23,657 nt of DNA from positions 1-23,657 of the IMG/VR virus record IMGVR_UViG_3300005747_001325; one strand, 5' to 3'. The position numbers were made by a program, and so were the translations under genes. The number at the start of each line of letters is the position of its first letter. The stretch's first letter is position 1. This document shows, in pieces, positions 8,599-15,164 of this stretch. Below the pieces are notes generated by a model. It was not told the origin of the DNA, did not search any database, and saw nothing but the letters and a program-made list of their open reading frames with translations. Source of the stretch: a virus.

Positions 8599-8628
8599 AA
8601 AGGGAGGCCTTCCTAGGTGCCTCCCTTT
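8599..8628. terminator. Bidirectional hairpin terminator between tail operon and gp32
   Basis: Perfect 10-base inverted repeat AAAGGGAGGC / GCCTCCCTTT with a 10-base loop, placed between convergent genes. On the minus strand it is followed by TTTTGATTT, a usable T-tract, so it should end gp32 transcripts well; on the plus strand the tract is short (TTTCTAT). Confidence 0.85.
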
Positions 8629-8791
8629 CTATCTGCATTTCACGTATGCAGCAACCGACTGGGTTATCCGGTACCAGTGCTTATACCGACCTAGAGTAGA
8701 GGGCCACTTCCTCTCTAGGATTTCTTGCGCATATACTGGCGCAGTCAGTTTGGGTACATTCGACGTAATTGTCAGGCTTTCCCCGTTCGCC

Positions 8792-9709
8792 TTAGTCTTC
8801 CGCTGCTAGTTTAGCGAAATAACTCATTGTGTCATCTTCATCTACCGCCTCTGCAGTTTGCTGCGGAGCTGCAGCTACTGGCTGTGGGGCAGGTCGTTGA
8901 CGTGTTTCGAAGCCTGGAATCTCTTCATCCAATGCTACCGATTGCTTTACAGTACGTGGTGCTTGTTCACCTAGTACTGTATACATCTTAGTCTTGAGTT
9001 CATCGTAAGACTTATAGCTCTTAGGATCAATAAACTCACTAATGTCATATAGTTGACCATAGACGTTTTCTAGTCCAGCATCATCGCCATTCAATAAAGG
9101 TGACGGTGACCTGAACTCTGACTTATCGTAGTTACGATATCCTTCGACATTACGAATCTTCATAACGAAGTCTGCACCATCCCAGAAGTCAAATGGATTG
9201 ACTGGTTTCTCATCCGGGAATTGTGGTTGCATAAGATCCATAACCTTATCGAAGATCTTTTTACCAAACTTATAGATCATAACCTTACCTTCATTCTGTG
9301 GATTAGAAGGATCGGATACGATATACACATTGGTTACATAATGCAATCGACGTTTCTGCTTACGAGCAGTCTCCTTGTCGTCATCATTACCAGAGTTCCA
9401 TAGACGAGAGTTTAGTTCACCAACTGGATCATTCTGACCAATTGATGTAAGTGATTTCTCGATGTACCATTGACCTGTCGGTCCTTTGAAACCATGATCC
9501 CAGTAACGTACCCATGGAATATCTTGGCCCTCGGCAGCAGGCAAGAATCGGATAATAGCATATCCATTGCCAGCCTTATCTACTGTAGGCTTCCACTCAC
9601 GTTCATCTTTGTATGATTTGTTTTGGGTATCGCCACCGCCAACTGTTTGTGCGGCTTGAACAAGTTTATTAAAATCTGTGCGATTGCGTTTTAGTGCTTC
9701 TAGTGACAT
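8792..9709 (-). CDS. 32: Single-stranded DNA-binding protein gp32
   Basis: Coats single-stranded DNA in replication, recombination and repair and contacts the phage replisome. The 305 residues match T4 gp32 (301) in layout: a basic N-terminus (LKRNRTDF) for cooperative binding, a core with GYAIIRFLPA, GQWYIEKSLTS, YVTNVYIVSDPSNPQNEGKV, YKFGKKIFDKV, FDFWDGADFVMKIRNVEGYRNYDKSEF, and an acidic C-terminal tail (about 285-305, DEDDTMSYFAKLAAED) after a Pro/Ala/Gln linker. There is no cysteine anywhere, so the T4 zinc site (one His, three Cys) is absent; that region reads SLTSIGQNDPVGELN. Own promoter at 9745-9773; hairpin 8599-8628 downstream. Confidence 0.95.
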   Translation of the reverse strand: MSLEALKRNRTDFNKLVQAAQTVGGGDTQNKSYKDEREWKPTVDKAGNGYAIIRFLPAAEGQDIPWVRYWDHGFKGPTGQWYIEKSLTSIGQNDPVGELNSRLWNSGNDDDKETARKQKRRLHYVTNVYIVSDPSNPQNEGKVMIYKFGKKIFDKVMDLMQPQFPDEKPVNPFDFWDGADFVMKIRNVEGYRNYDKSEFRSPSPLLNGDDAGLENVYGQLYDISEFIDPKSYKSYDELKTKMYTVLGEQAPRTVKQSVALDEEIPGFETRQRPAPQPVAAAPQQTAEAVDEDDTMSYFAKLAAED

Positions 9710-9744
9710 TGTATTTCCTTGTATGACTGAAGTATAACTGTATT

Positions 9745-9773
9745 ATTGTACCATATATTTTTAGATAGGTAAA
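9745..9773 (-). promoter_or_regulatory. Sigma70-type promoter for gp32
   Basis: On the minus strand: -35 TTTACC (9768-9773), 17-base spacer, -10 TACAAT (9745-9750) preceded by TGG, an extended -10. It overlaps the 3' end of gp33 and lets gp32 be expressed apart from its upstream neighbours. It lacks the G-rich box of the accessory promoters. Confidence 0.75.
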
Positions 9774-9997
9774 CTGTTTTGTCGCGGTAAAAAATTTAAA
9801 TTCATCGCTTCAGCTTCTATCTTGTTTTTGATGATAGGGGATATAAATTTACGTACATCCTCTAACTCAACATCATTCTCTTCGCATATATGAATAACTG
9901 CATCCATGTACGAAGACTTATGATCTCTTGCGGTTTGCTCGATTAGTTTTCCGAACTCGCTTTTTGTTAGAAACTTTCTCTCGGGTTCCGTCTGCAT
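9761..9997 (-). CDS. 33: Late promoter transcription co-activator gp33
   Basis: A 78-residue homologue of T4 gp33 (112), which bridges RNA polymerase with gp55 and the sliding clamp to activate late promoters. The key stretch, SYMDAVIHICEENDVELEDV followed by RKFISPIIKNKIEAEAMNLNFL, lines up with the T4 core (SYLEA...EEN...IIEKIQSEAIDENLL as remembered). The hydrophobic C-terminal end (SLPI) sits where T4 gp33 has its clamp-binding tail. The N-terminal third of T4 gp33 is missing. The ATG at 9997 is chosen because the homology starts there; upstream in-frame residues are a shadow of the neighbouring gene, whose 3' end it overlaps by 80 bases. TATAAATA promoters in the window agree with its presence. 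Confidence 0.82.
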   Translation of the reverse strand: MQTEPERKFLTKSEFGKLIEQTARDHKSSYMDAVIHICEENDVELEDVRKFISPIIKNKIEAEAMNLNFLPRQNSLPI

Positions 9998-10535
9998 ATT
10001 TATCCATGTCCATTTCTTTTGTATAAATTTCACCAATGTCAGGATAGTATACTCCGACAGTTCTTTTCGGAGTACCGTCTTTCTCGTATGCCATCGCGAC
10101 ACTATTCATTTTGATAGTGTTTTGTCTACTACTACCATATCGATGATCGAGCCAAAGCCCGTCTTGCAGATATTTGTTTAGGTTAAAGACATAGGTCTCC
10201 GTGTCCCAATACTGTTTACGGATTGCCGGATCTTTATCCTTACCAGCCTGCTTGCCAAAACTAGATAATAGTTGTTTCTGTTCTTTTAGCCAAACCTTTA
10301 CCTTTGCCGGATTAAGAGGATGATCATCGGGTAAATCCCTGATAGATTCATGCAAGGATAAGTTTTTTGCAGGGCCCCGAGCCTCACGAGCTTTTGCCAT
10401 TCTTTCCCTTAGAACTTCTTTCTGGTCTTCTGTTAAAGGCTTACGTTTACGTTTAGGCTTAATAGGCTTGGCGCTTTCAATACCGAGCATTTCTTTGGCG
10501 GCTTGCCGCTGTTTAATAGTTCTTGGAGTTGCCAT
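9918..10535 (-). CDS. Conserved basic protein upstream of gp33, function unknown
   Basis: A 205-residue protein, very rich in Lys/Arg at both ends (KPKRKRKP near residue 27 and KKRVRKTNRANRKRS at the C-terminus). The central part has LSLHESIRDLPDDHPLNPAKVKVWL, a region of charged helices, then YLQDGLWLDHRYG and KRTVGVYYPDIGEIYTKEMD. Similar proteins lie beside gp33 in cyanophage-type T4-like phages (from memory) without known function. The basic tails suggest nucleic acid binding (inference). Its last 80 bases encode the start of gp33 in another frame. The start at 10535 has no strong ribosome site, six bases after the upstream stop, so coupling is likely. Confidence 0.75.
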   Translation of the reverse strand: MATPRTIKQRQAAKEMLGIESAKPIKPKRKRKPLTEDQKEVLRERMAKAREARGPAKNLSLHESIRDLPDDHPLNPAKVKVWLKEQKQLLSSFGKQAGKDKDPAIRKQYWDTETYVFNLNKYLQDGLWLDHRYGSSRQNTIKMNSVAMAYEKDGTPKRTVGVYYPDIGEIYTKEMDMDKYADGTREKVSNKKRVRKTNRANRKRS

Positions 10536-10541
10536 AATGTA

Positions 10542-10745
10542 TCACTCATCTAAGGTTAGTATTTCAATTTCTCCGTCTTCACGCCGTTCCCACCGAATCA
10601 TATTATTGTCTATTAAATATTGGAGTGTACTCTCAACTGTTAGTCCCGTTTCCCTTTTAGAGAATAGTTTCCCCATCATAAATGTACAAACGTTTGCAGC
10701 AGCAAATATAATCCACAACATAACTTCCGGTGAAAATCCAAACAT
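10542..10745 (-). CDS. Small single-pass membrane protein
   Basis: 67 residues. A membrane helix lies near the N-terminus (about 7-28, VMLWIIFAAANVCTFMMGKLF), followed by a soluble charged tail (SKRETGLTVESTLQYLIDNN, MIRWERREDGEIEILTLDE) that resembles a small winged or acidic domain. Start at 10745 rather than the in-frame ATG at 10766, because a perfect AAGGAGG (10750-10756) sits four bases ahead of it. A CATAAATA late-like element is upstream. Function unknown. Confidence 0.75.
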   Translation of the reverse strand: MFGFSPEVMLWIIFAAANVCTFMMGKLFSKRETGLTVESTLQYLIDNNMIRWERREDGEIEILTLDE

Positions 10746-10766
10746 ATATGCCTCCTTATATGTCAC

Positions 10767-10774
10767 TATTTATG
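10767..10774 (-). promoter_or_regulatory. Possible late promoter (CATAAATA)
   Basis: One mismatch from the late consensus on the minus strand; a start near 10761 would give a 16-base leader holding the AAGGAGG site of the small membrane protein. It overlaps the stop codon of the upstream gene. Confidence 0.4.
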
Positions 10775-11015
10775 CACAAACAAAAGAGACGACATTCTCG
10801 ACGCGATAAGAACGCCAACCCTCCTTATCGATATCCCATGCTGCAACAATGTTCGGATTAGGCTTAGACTCCTTGGTAGACTTTGTTGTTGGGACTTTAT
10901 CTGACATTAGTGTACACATCATGTCACGTTCTTCGCCATTGGTCTTTTTAAAAATGACCCGACATGTGTTCTCTTGTAATTGACTAATCATATATTCACG
11001 TGTTATCTTTACCAT
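10770..11015 (-). CDS. WYL_2 / Sm-like SH3-barrel small protein
   Basis: 81 residues in the DUF2693 (WYL_2, Sm-like SH3 beta-barrel) pattern: a short N-terminal helix (YMISQLQE), CRVIFKKTNGEERDMMCTL, KVP, then a linker and VAAWDIDKEGWRSYRVENVVSF. Phages of this type often carry one or more copies; a role in binding RNA or protein is only inferred. The true start is the ATG at 11015, one base after the stop of the preceding gene; upstream in-frame sequence is a shadow. Confidence 0.8.
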   Translation of the reverse strand: MVKITREYMISQLQENTCRVIFKKTNGEERDMMCTLMSDKVPTTKSTKESKPNPNIVAAWDIDKEGWRSYRVENVVSFVCA

Positions 11016-11016
11016 A

Positions 11017-11271
11017 TTAATCCCAATCGTTATCATATTTGGTTGTGTAGTATAGTGTTTCCCCGTAATACTCTTTGGCGTATTTGGAAGCGTCAGTCCA
11101 CTGATAGATATTAGATTCTTTAGGAATCTGGATATCTTTATTTTTATTTTTAGGTTGGACGGACTTAAGTGCCCGAGAAGATTTTTTGCGGATCTTAGCC
11201 ATTTTCTTTTTGCGTTCAGCAATCTCTTTGATTAAAGAAATGCGATCATCATATGTAGTAGCAGTTTTCAT
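11017..11271 (-). CDS. Small basic hypothetical protein
   Basis: 84 residues: charged N-terminal helix (EIAERKKKMAKIRKKSSRA), then an aromatic C-terminal half rich in Tyr (KYAKEYYGETLYYTTKYDN). Not recognised. Strong AAAAGGAGATA ribosome site and its own promoter at 11299-11327; coupled to the WYL_2 gene downstream. Confidence 0.75.
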   Translation of the reverse strand: MKTATTYDDRISLIKEIAERKKKMAKIRKKSSRALKSVQPKNKNKDIQIPKESNIYQWTDASKYAKEYYGETLYYTTKYDNDWD

Positions 11272-11298
11272 AATGGTATATCTCCTTTTGATAATACT

Positions 11299-11340
11299 AC
11301 TCTACCACTTTACAATTCGTTTGTAAATCCCCTAAATGCA
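11299..11340 (-). promoter_or_regulatory. Extended early-type promoter P1
   Basis: Minus strand: box TGCATTTAGGGGA abutting -35 TTTACA (11322-11327), 17-base spacer ending TGG, -10 TAGAGT (11299-11304), then a leader with AAAAGGAGATATACC. Drives the gene starting at 11271. One of four promoters of the same design in this window. Confidence 0.8.
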
Positions 11341-11346
11341 TTTTTT

Positions 11347-11661
11347 TCAAGATAATTTGAAATTAGCCATATCAATGTCTCCTATAGAAGGCGGTGTAAG
11401 GATGCCGCCAATGGACTGTAGATAGCCATTAGCAATCTCCGTATTCGTATCTGTGATAAGCACTACGTTCATAAACTGGACTTGGTCTGGACGTGGCTTA
11501 CCGGACACGCATACACCATCCATTAGACCAATGCCTTCTTGGGTCTGACCTACGCCTTTCGGCTTTTCTAATGTAAGAATTCCGTTATTGAACTCTACAA
11601 ACTTACCAATGAATTCCCCAACTGGAGTAACTGCAGTAACTACTGTACCTGATTTAAACAT
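11347..11661 (-). CDS. Small beta-barrel-like hypothetical protein
   Basis: 104 residues from the ATG at 11661, which follows the upstream stop by two bases; the longer in-frame reading overlaps that gene and is less likely. The N-terminal half looks like a small SH3/Sm-type barrel (FKSGTVVTAVTPVGEFIGKF, VEFNNGILTLEKPKGV), followed by MDGVCVSGKPRPDQVQFMNVVLI. Not recognised beyond that. Last gene of the P2 unit. Confidence 0.7.
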   Translation of the reverse strand: MFKSGTVVTAVTPVGEFIGKFVEFNNGILTLEKPKGVGQTQEGIGLMDGVCVSGKPRPDQVQFMNVVLITDTNTEIANGYLQSIGGILTPPSIGDIDMANFKLS

Positions 11662-11663
11662 GT

Positions 11664-11861
11664 TTATTGTCTCGCTGCTATAAATTGTTTCCAAGCTTGG
11701 CGGTCAGGCCATTGTGGATCTCTGTTAAATAGTTCGGTTTGGATCTGGGCCTCTTTTTCAGTCCTACAAATAGTTTGTAGTTCTGTCCTAGCCGCATAAA
11801 TTGCCCAGAGCGTTTCACCCTTTCGTATAAATTTGCGATAGGTAAAATCTTTATGCTTCAT
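11664..11861 (-). CDS. Small hypothetical protein
   Basis: 65 residues: FTYRKFIRKGETLWAIYAAR and a helical RTEKEAQIQTELFNRDPQWP segment. Its ATG overlaps the upstream stop (ATGA), so it is translationally coupled to the 105-residue gene. Function not recognised. Confidence 0.75.
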   Translation of the reverse strand: MKHKDFTYRKFIRKGETLWAIYAARTELQTICRTEKEAQIQTELFNRDPQWPDRQAWKQFIAARQ

Positions 11862-12175
11862 ACTAGTTCCTCTTCTAGGATTGTGGTAAAGCCAAAGGGA
11901 GATACTAGTGAGGCCTTACCGTTTTCGTCGACGATAATATCTCCACATGATACTGAAGCCATGCGGTCCAAACGTTCAATGCGTGATTCAGGACCGATAT
12001 TACCGATTTGAAATACATCGTTAAGATCATTACCAGTAATGTTAGATACGTGATTGTAGCGCTCATTGGCCCAAGCCTGAGTAGCTGTTGCCTTGCGATT
12101 TTTACCGTATGATACTTCGAAACGGATATCGCGATTGTCTGAACCTTTTAGCTGGTATACTTTGAATGTTTTCAT
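11858..12175 (-). CDS. Small protein with weak YodL-like pattern
   Basis: 105 residues: MKTFKVYQLKGSDNRDIRFEV at the start and a C-terminal SVSCGDIIVDENGKASLVSP then FGFTTI. The arrangement of a KxYQL strand, a middle helix and an S-V-x-x-GDII...GF end resembles YodL-type domains, but this is pattern memory only. First gene of a unit driven by P2 (12200-12228), with an AAAAGGAGATA ribosome site. Confidence 0.75.
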   Translation of the reverse strand: MKTFKVYQLKGSDNRDIRFEVSYGKNRKATATQAWANERYNHVSNITGNDLNDVFQIGNIGPESRIERLDRMASVSCGDIIVDENGKASLVSPFGFTTILEEELV

Positions 12176-12199
12176 AATGTATCTCCTTTTGATAGTACT

Positions 12200-12241
12200 A
12201 ATATAAGACCTATTCGCAGGAATGTAAACCCCCTAAATTCA
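12200..12241 (-). promoter_or_regulatory. Extended early-type promoter P2
   Basis: Minus strand: box TGAATTTAGGGGG, -35 TTTACA (12223-12228), 17-base spacer, -10 TATATT (12200-12205), leader AGTACTATCAAAAGGAGATA. Drives 12175 and the coupled genes after it. Confidence 0.85.
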
Positions 12242-12251
12242 TTTTATTCGT

Positions 12252-12485
12252 TTATTTTGAATTTTTTTCCAGAAGGTATGAGCCTTCCGGTAGGTTAAAA
12301 GCTTTCATAAGCTTATAGTACATTTCAGGTTTAAGCGTAACCACATCAAACCGTTGTCTTTCTTCGTCCCACTGACGAATGTGGCAGTAGTCTTCATATA
12401 GGAGAGCTGAAACATCCTCCAGCTCTCCGGTCTCATCCATAATGGTAATGAGAGTTTCATCTTGATCGAATTCAATCGTAATCAT
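12252..12485 (-). CDS. Small acidic hypothetical protein
   Basis: 77 residues, acidic: MITIEFDQDETLITIMDETG, then YEDYCHIRQWDEERQRFDVV and a helical end. Its start shares ATGA with the stop of the 48-residue gene upstream, so it is coupled to it. Not recognised. Confidence 0.75.
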   Translation of the reverse strand: MITIEFDQDETLITIMDETGELEDVSALLYEDYCHIRQWDEERQRFDVVTLKPEMYYKLMKAFNLPEGSYLLEKNSK

Positions 12486-12628
12486 GCAGATTTCTTTTTT
12501 CTCATTCGTCGGAGTTTAGAGAAGAGGTTAAGTATACGTTTCTCAATTACTTTCTTTCGGGCGCGGCGGCGTAGCCTTGCGCTATTTGATCTCGAAATAC
12601 GGTTTGCTTTGGATTTATCTTTTTCCAT
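12482..12628 (-). CDS. Very basic 48-residue peptide
   Basis: Encodes 48 residues of which 21 are Lys or Arg, with RLRRRARKKVIEKRI and RRMRKKKSA segments. Start at 12628 has a near-perfect AAGGAGGAA ribosome site; the stop overlaps the next start (ATGA). A nucleic-acid-binding or ribosome-targeting peptide is possible, but nothing proves it. Confidence 0.72.
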   Translation of the reverse strand: MEKDKSKANRISRSNSARLRRRARKKVIEKRILNLFSKLRRMRKKKSA

Positions 12629-12650
12629 TCGCTATTCCTCCTTGTTGTTA

Positions 12651-13106
12651 TCAAACGTTTGTGTATTTGATCTCCTCACGGCCTTCTAATATTCCCCATT
12701 CTTCCTGAATCCGTTTGGCTAGATCATCTTCGACAAAATAATCCTCGCCATAATTCGATAGATCATCCAGTCTTTTATTTTCGCCGTCCTCATATATACC
12801 AGCGAAATCTAATCCCTCTTCATAATAAGATCCTATCACATTCCAACCTTTTTCGGTAAGGGCTTCGTATAATTCAACAGGTGGTTCCCATGCGCTAGAG
12901 AATGACACTGTAATGCCATCATCAGTTGGCTCCCACCAAATGTCACATGCCTCTCTATATTCCCAACTAGGATCTAGACCCCTTAGGAATCCAATTGGTC
13001 CACCCCAGCTATCTTGTTCTAGGCTTTCTACCCGAAGCCTTACTTCATCTACGACAGTAGGATTACTGTGCGATATATCTAAATTATTAAAACACCAATT
13101 AGGCAT
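12651..13106 (-). CDS. Api92/YubB-like ferredoxin-fold protein
   Basis: 151 residues beginning MPNWCFNNLDISHSN, the typical start of phage and plasmid Api92-like/YubB-like proteins, with WGGPIGF, GITVSFSSAWEPPVELYEAL and YYEEGLDFAGIYE in the expected order. The family has a ferredoxin-like fold and no firm function. C-terminus is very acidic. The start overlaps the previous gene by eight bases (ATGCCTAA). Confidence 0.82.
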   Translation of the reverse strand: MPNWCFNNLDISHSNPTVVDEVRLRVESLEQDSWGGPIGFLRGLDPSWEYREACDIWWEPTDDGITVSFSSAWEPPVELYEALTEKGWNVIGSYYEEGLDFAGIYEDGENKRLDDLSNYGEDYFVEDDLAKRIQEEWGILEGREEIKYTNV

Positions 13107-13668
13107 AAACTTCGTCCCTCATAACATTAAACCATTCTGGAATAGAACGGCCTTTCCAATCCATTGAAAATCGTGATTGTTTGGTTTGATAGAAAGCACG
13201 ATAAGATCCAACTGGATCTGATGGATTAATACATTCTGGTGCAGCACCCATTGCAAGCTTAAACGGTGTAAGCGGGCCTTGTGGAATATTTTTAGGCGGT
13301 GTCTTTAGGATCTCGCCAAGGGCGGCAAATGAACCATGTGTCTTGCCGTAACGATATACAAATTCGTCATGTAAAGCCACAAAGTGTTTGTAGTGCCAGT
13401 TGTAGTTAGCAACTGATTCCATAGACCAAACAGTGCACGGATGCCCAACGTGTACAGCTTTATATATGACATCGTCATGATGATCTAATTCCCAATGCTT
13501 AACCATAGTCTTACCAGACTTGGAAGGAATCCTAGTAGGCTTACCATCCAGCACACGGTGAACCGTGGAAAGCATTTGGGCAGATTCCAGTGGCATTTTA
13601 ACAACATGCTTATCACACTGTAGTTGCGCTGCCCGTACTGGATCTTCGTCAAGTATAAAAATATTCAT
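13099..13668 (-). CDS. Conserved phage/bacterial protein, function unknown
   Basis: 189 residues with a highly patterned N-terminus, MNIFILDEDPVRAAQLQCDK then HVVKMPLESAQMLSTVH, and later GHPCTVWSMESVANYNWHYKHF and PLTPFKLAMG. Conserved His, Cys and Trp residues suggest an enzyme or a metal site, but I cannot name it. Homologues with the same opening occur in phages and bacteria (from memory). Driven by promoter P3 (13691-13719) with a TAGGAGA ribosome site. Confidence 0.78.
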   Translation of the reverse strand: MNIFILDEDPVRAAQLQCDKHVVKMPLESAQMLSTVHRVLDGKPTRIPSKSGKTMVKHWELDHHDDVIYKAVHVGHPCTVWSMESVANYNWHYKHFVALHDEFVYRYGKTHGSFAALGEILKTPPKNIPQGPLTPFKLAMGAAPECINPSDPVGSYRAFYQTKQSRFSMDWKGRSIPEWFNVMRDEVYA

Positions 13669-13690
13669 AATATAATCTCCTATAGAAACT

Positions 13691-13732
13691 ATTCTATTTT
13701 ATTTTAAGCTTGTTGTAAACCCCAAAATGCAT
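13691..13732 (-). promoter_or_regulatory. Extended early-type promoter P3
   Basis: Minus strand: box TGCATTTTGGGG, -35 TTTACA (13714-13719), 17-base spacer, -10 TAGAAT (13691-13696). It overlaps the 3' end of the 73-residue gene upstream and drives 13668. Confidence 0.8.
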
Positions 13733-13915
13733 TTTACAGGCAACTTTTGCTTGCTTATCGTTCCACTTAAAAAAATCGGCTACCTTCTTTTCAAGCTTTT
13801 CCCGGGACTTCTTCTTTCCGTCCCAGTCCTGTACCCAGCTCCATATTATCCGATCTATGTCGCCCCAGTGCATCTCGCTCACGTTCTTCTTTAAGCTGTC
13901 TTTTAATCCACTCAT
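13694..13915 (-). CDS. Small Trp/Lys-rich hypothetical protein
   Basis: 73 residues: LKDSLKKNVSEMHWGDIDRI, IWSWVQDWDGKKK, then charged helices ending KMHFGVYNKLKIK. CAGGAG lies eight bases before the start. An out-of-frame reading (13791-13943) overlaps much of it and also has a good ribosome site; this one looks more protein-like along its whole length. Function unknown. Confidence 0.6.
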   Translation of the reverse strand: MSGLKDSLKKNVSEMHWGDIDRIIWSWVQDWDGKKKSREKLEKKVADFFKWNDKQAKVACKMHFGVYNKLKIK

Positions 13916-13943
13916 GGTAGCGCTCCTGTTTTTCGTAAGTCAT
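13791..13943 (-). CDS. Alternative overlapping 50-residue reading frame
   Basis: 50 residues, MTYEKQERYHEWIKRQLKEE at the start, becoming Gly/Arg-rich and less protein-like after about residue 30. Ribosome site CAGGAG six bases ahead of the ATG. Overlaps the 73-residue gene by 125 bases in another frame. It may be a real nested gene or a short leader peptide coupled to the gene below. Confidence 0.4.
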   Translation of the reverse strand: MTYEKQERYHEWIKRQLKEERERDALGRHRSDNMELGTGLGRKEEVPGKA

Positions 13944-13961
13944 GGTTTACTCCTGGTTTTT

Positions 13962-13969
13962 TATAAATA
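13962..13969 (+). promoter_or_regulatory. T4-type late promoter for EF-hand gene
   Basis: Exact TATAAATA on the plus strand; start expected near 13975, 22 bases before the ATG at 13997. Confidence 0.85.
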
Positions 13970-13996
13970 TAGTAGTACAAAGGCATGGAGGGAAAT

Positions 13997-14353
13997 ATGG
14001 CCGCAAAGACACTTGAGGCAGATTCAATATTTGCACATCTGGATACAGATGGTGATGGGGTAATTACCGATGAGGAAATGGCCCGCGCAAAAGAGATTGC
14101 TGAGTTCGAACACAAACGTAAAATGCAAGACAATGAAGATGCAAAGGAAGACCAGATCAGGCAAATGGCATGGTTTGCTCTTTGGGGCATGCTTCTTTAT
14201 CCTATTACTATTATTCTAACATCAATCCTAGGGCAAGACGAAGCCTCAGGATTGATTGCTAATATCGCACCGACTTACTTCGTAGCTATCGCCGGTTTGG
14301 TTGCTGCGTTCTTCGGCGCTCAAGCTTACTCTAAAGGTAAGAAGGAAGGTTAA
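13997..14353 (+). CDS. EF-hand membrane protein, late-expressed
   Basis: 118 residues. A canonical EF-hand calcium loop (residues 16-27, DTDGDGVITDEE) is followed by a charged helix and two membrane helices (about 57-79, MAWFALWGMLLYPITIILTS; about 91-107, YFVAIAGLVAAFFGAQAY) and a basic tail. Start at 13997 chosen because GGAGGG lies just ahead; the ATG at 13985 has none. It is the only plus-strand gene in this accessory region and has an exact late promoter. Two helices plus late timing would suit a holin-like or virion membrane role, but this is inference. The stop overlaps the convergent nuclease stop. Confidence 0.85.
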   Translation: MAAKTLEADSIFAHLDTDGDGVITDEEMARAKEIAEFEHKRKMQDNEDAKEDQIRQMAWFALWGMLLYPITIILTSILGQDEASGLIANIAPTYFVAIAGLVAAFFGAQAYSKGKKEG

Positions 14354-14817
14354 CCCTTCTTCATCTTTTCAACAGCGGCGTTGTAGTCCTCTTGGGTTAC
14401 AACGCCTTCCTGTAAAAGCCTCTCGCGGTTTTTCATATGTGCTTCCTGGGTTTCTTCTTTGCTTCCGCCAAAATATGGTACGCAATGACCGGTCTCTGCC
14501 ATTACTTCCGTTACCATTCTACCATCTTCGGTCACAAAGTCTCCAAGCACTCTACCAAACTTGCCCTTCATATCTTCGCCATTTCTAGCGATCTGTGTCT
14601 TTAGAATAGCTTTCTCACCAAGTAGTTCTTGTAATTTAGCCTTTGCAGCTTTACCAAATATTTTTTCTACTTTATCAGCTGTACGACTTTCGGGTGTATC
14701 AATACCCATAATACGAACTCTCTCATCAGCTAAAACTACACCAAATCCTAGTTCAATATCAACATCCACAGTGTCACCATCAACCACTCTATTAATCTTT
14801 GCTCTATATTCATACAT
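14350..14817 (-). CDS. Staphylococcal-nuclease-type (SNase/thermonuclease) enzyme
   Basis: 155-residue calcium-dependent nuclease of the SNase family. The OB-fold active site is intact: VDGDT (Asp15), RVRIMGIDTPE (Arg35, Asp40, Glu43) and KFGRVLG (Arg89) correspond to Asp21, Arg35, Asp40, Glu43 and Arg87 of the staphylococcal enzyme. No signal peptide is seen, so it should act inside the infected cell, for example on host DNA or RNA, unless packaged. An exact late promoter is at 14850-14857 and a weak AAGGGA ribosome site lies ten bases upstream. Ends tail-to-tail with the EF-hand gene. Confidence 0.92.
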   Translation of the reverse strand: MYEYRAKINRVVDGDTVDVDIELGFGVVLADERVRIMGIDTPESRTADKVEKIFGKAAKAKLQELLGEKAILKTQIARNGEDMKGKFGRVLGDFVTEDGRMVTEVMAETGHCVPYFGGSKEETQEAHMKNRERLLQEGVVTQEDYNAAVEKMKKG

Positions 14818-14849
14818 CGTTCAACTATCCCTTTTTATGTAAGTCGAAC

Positions 14850-14857
14850 TATTTATA
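14850..14857 (-). promoter_or_regulatory. T4-type late promoter for SNase gene
   Basis: Exact TATAAATA on the minus strand; start near 14844, about 27 bases before the ATG at 14817. Confidence 0.82.
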
Positions 14858-14868
14858 ATCTAAAATGC

Positions 14869-15144
14869 TTAGGGCTTTTCTAGCACATTTAACCTTTGAT
14901 TCAGAATTTCAATAGAATCTTCATACGTGTCATTATTAATTTGCTGACGAGCATAGAACGAAGAGTGCGATCCAGCTGTATCGATAATAGCTTGCTCATG
15001 ATTAGCCAGTTGTTCATTTATATTAGAATTCTCAAGTTGAAGCATTATTACTTCTGCATTTAGATTATCGATACTGTTTTTGTTCTTTTCGATTTCCGTG
15101 TTCATTGCCACCATCGACAAGAACCACACTACAATTACTTCCAT
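14869..15144 (-). CDS. Small N-terminally anchored coiled-coil protein
   Basis: 91 residues. A short hydrophobic N-terminus (MEVIVVWFLSMVAM) is followed by a long coiled coil (about 17-60, NSIDNLNAEVIMLQLENSN) and a polar C-terminal part ending in another helix (DSIEILNQRLNVLEKP). Start at 15144 has CAGGAGAAA upstream; the longer in-frame reading runs into the tRNA gene. An anchored coiled coil could be spanin-like or a scaffold, but nothing decides. Confidence 0.75.
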   Translation of the reverse strand: MEVIVVWFLSMVAMNTEIEKNKNSIDNLNAEVIMLQLENSNINEQLANHEQAIIDTAGSHSSFYARQQINNDTYEDSIEILNQRLNVLEKP

Positions 15145-15164
15145 TTTATTTCTCCTGTTTTGAT

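Noticed and set aside
9997-10004. GATAAATA late-like element at the gp33 start
   Set aside because: A start six bases downstream would lie inside gp33, so it cannot serve that gene; it falls in a coding overlap.
9998-10102. N-terminal extension of gp33
   Set aside because: Translation of the overlapping upstream gene in the wrong frame; gp33 similarity begins after the ATG at 9997.
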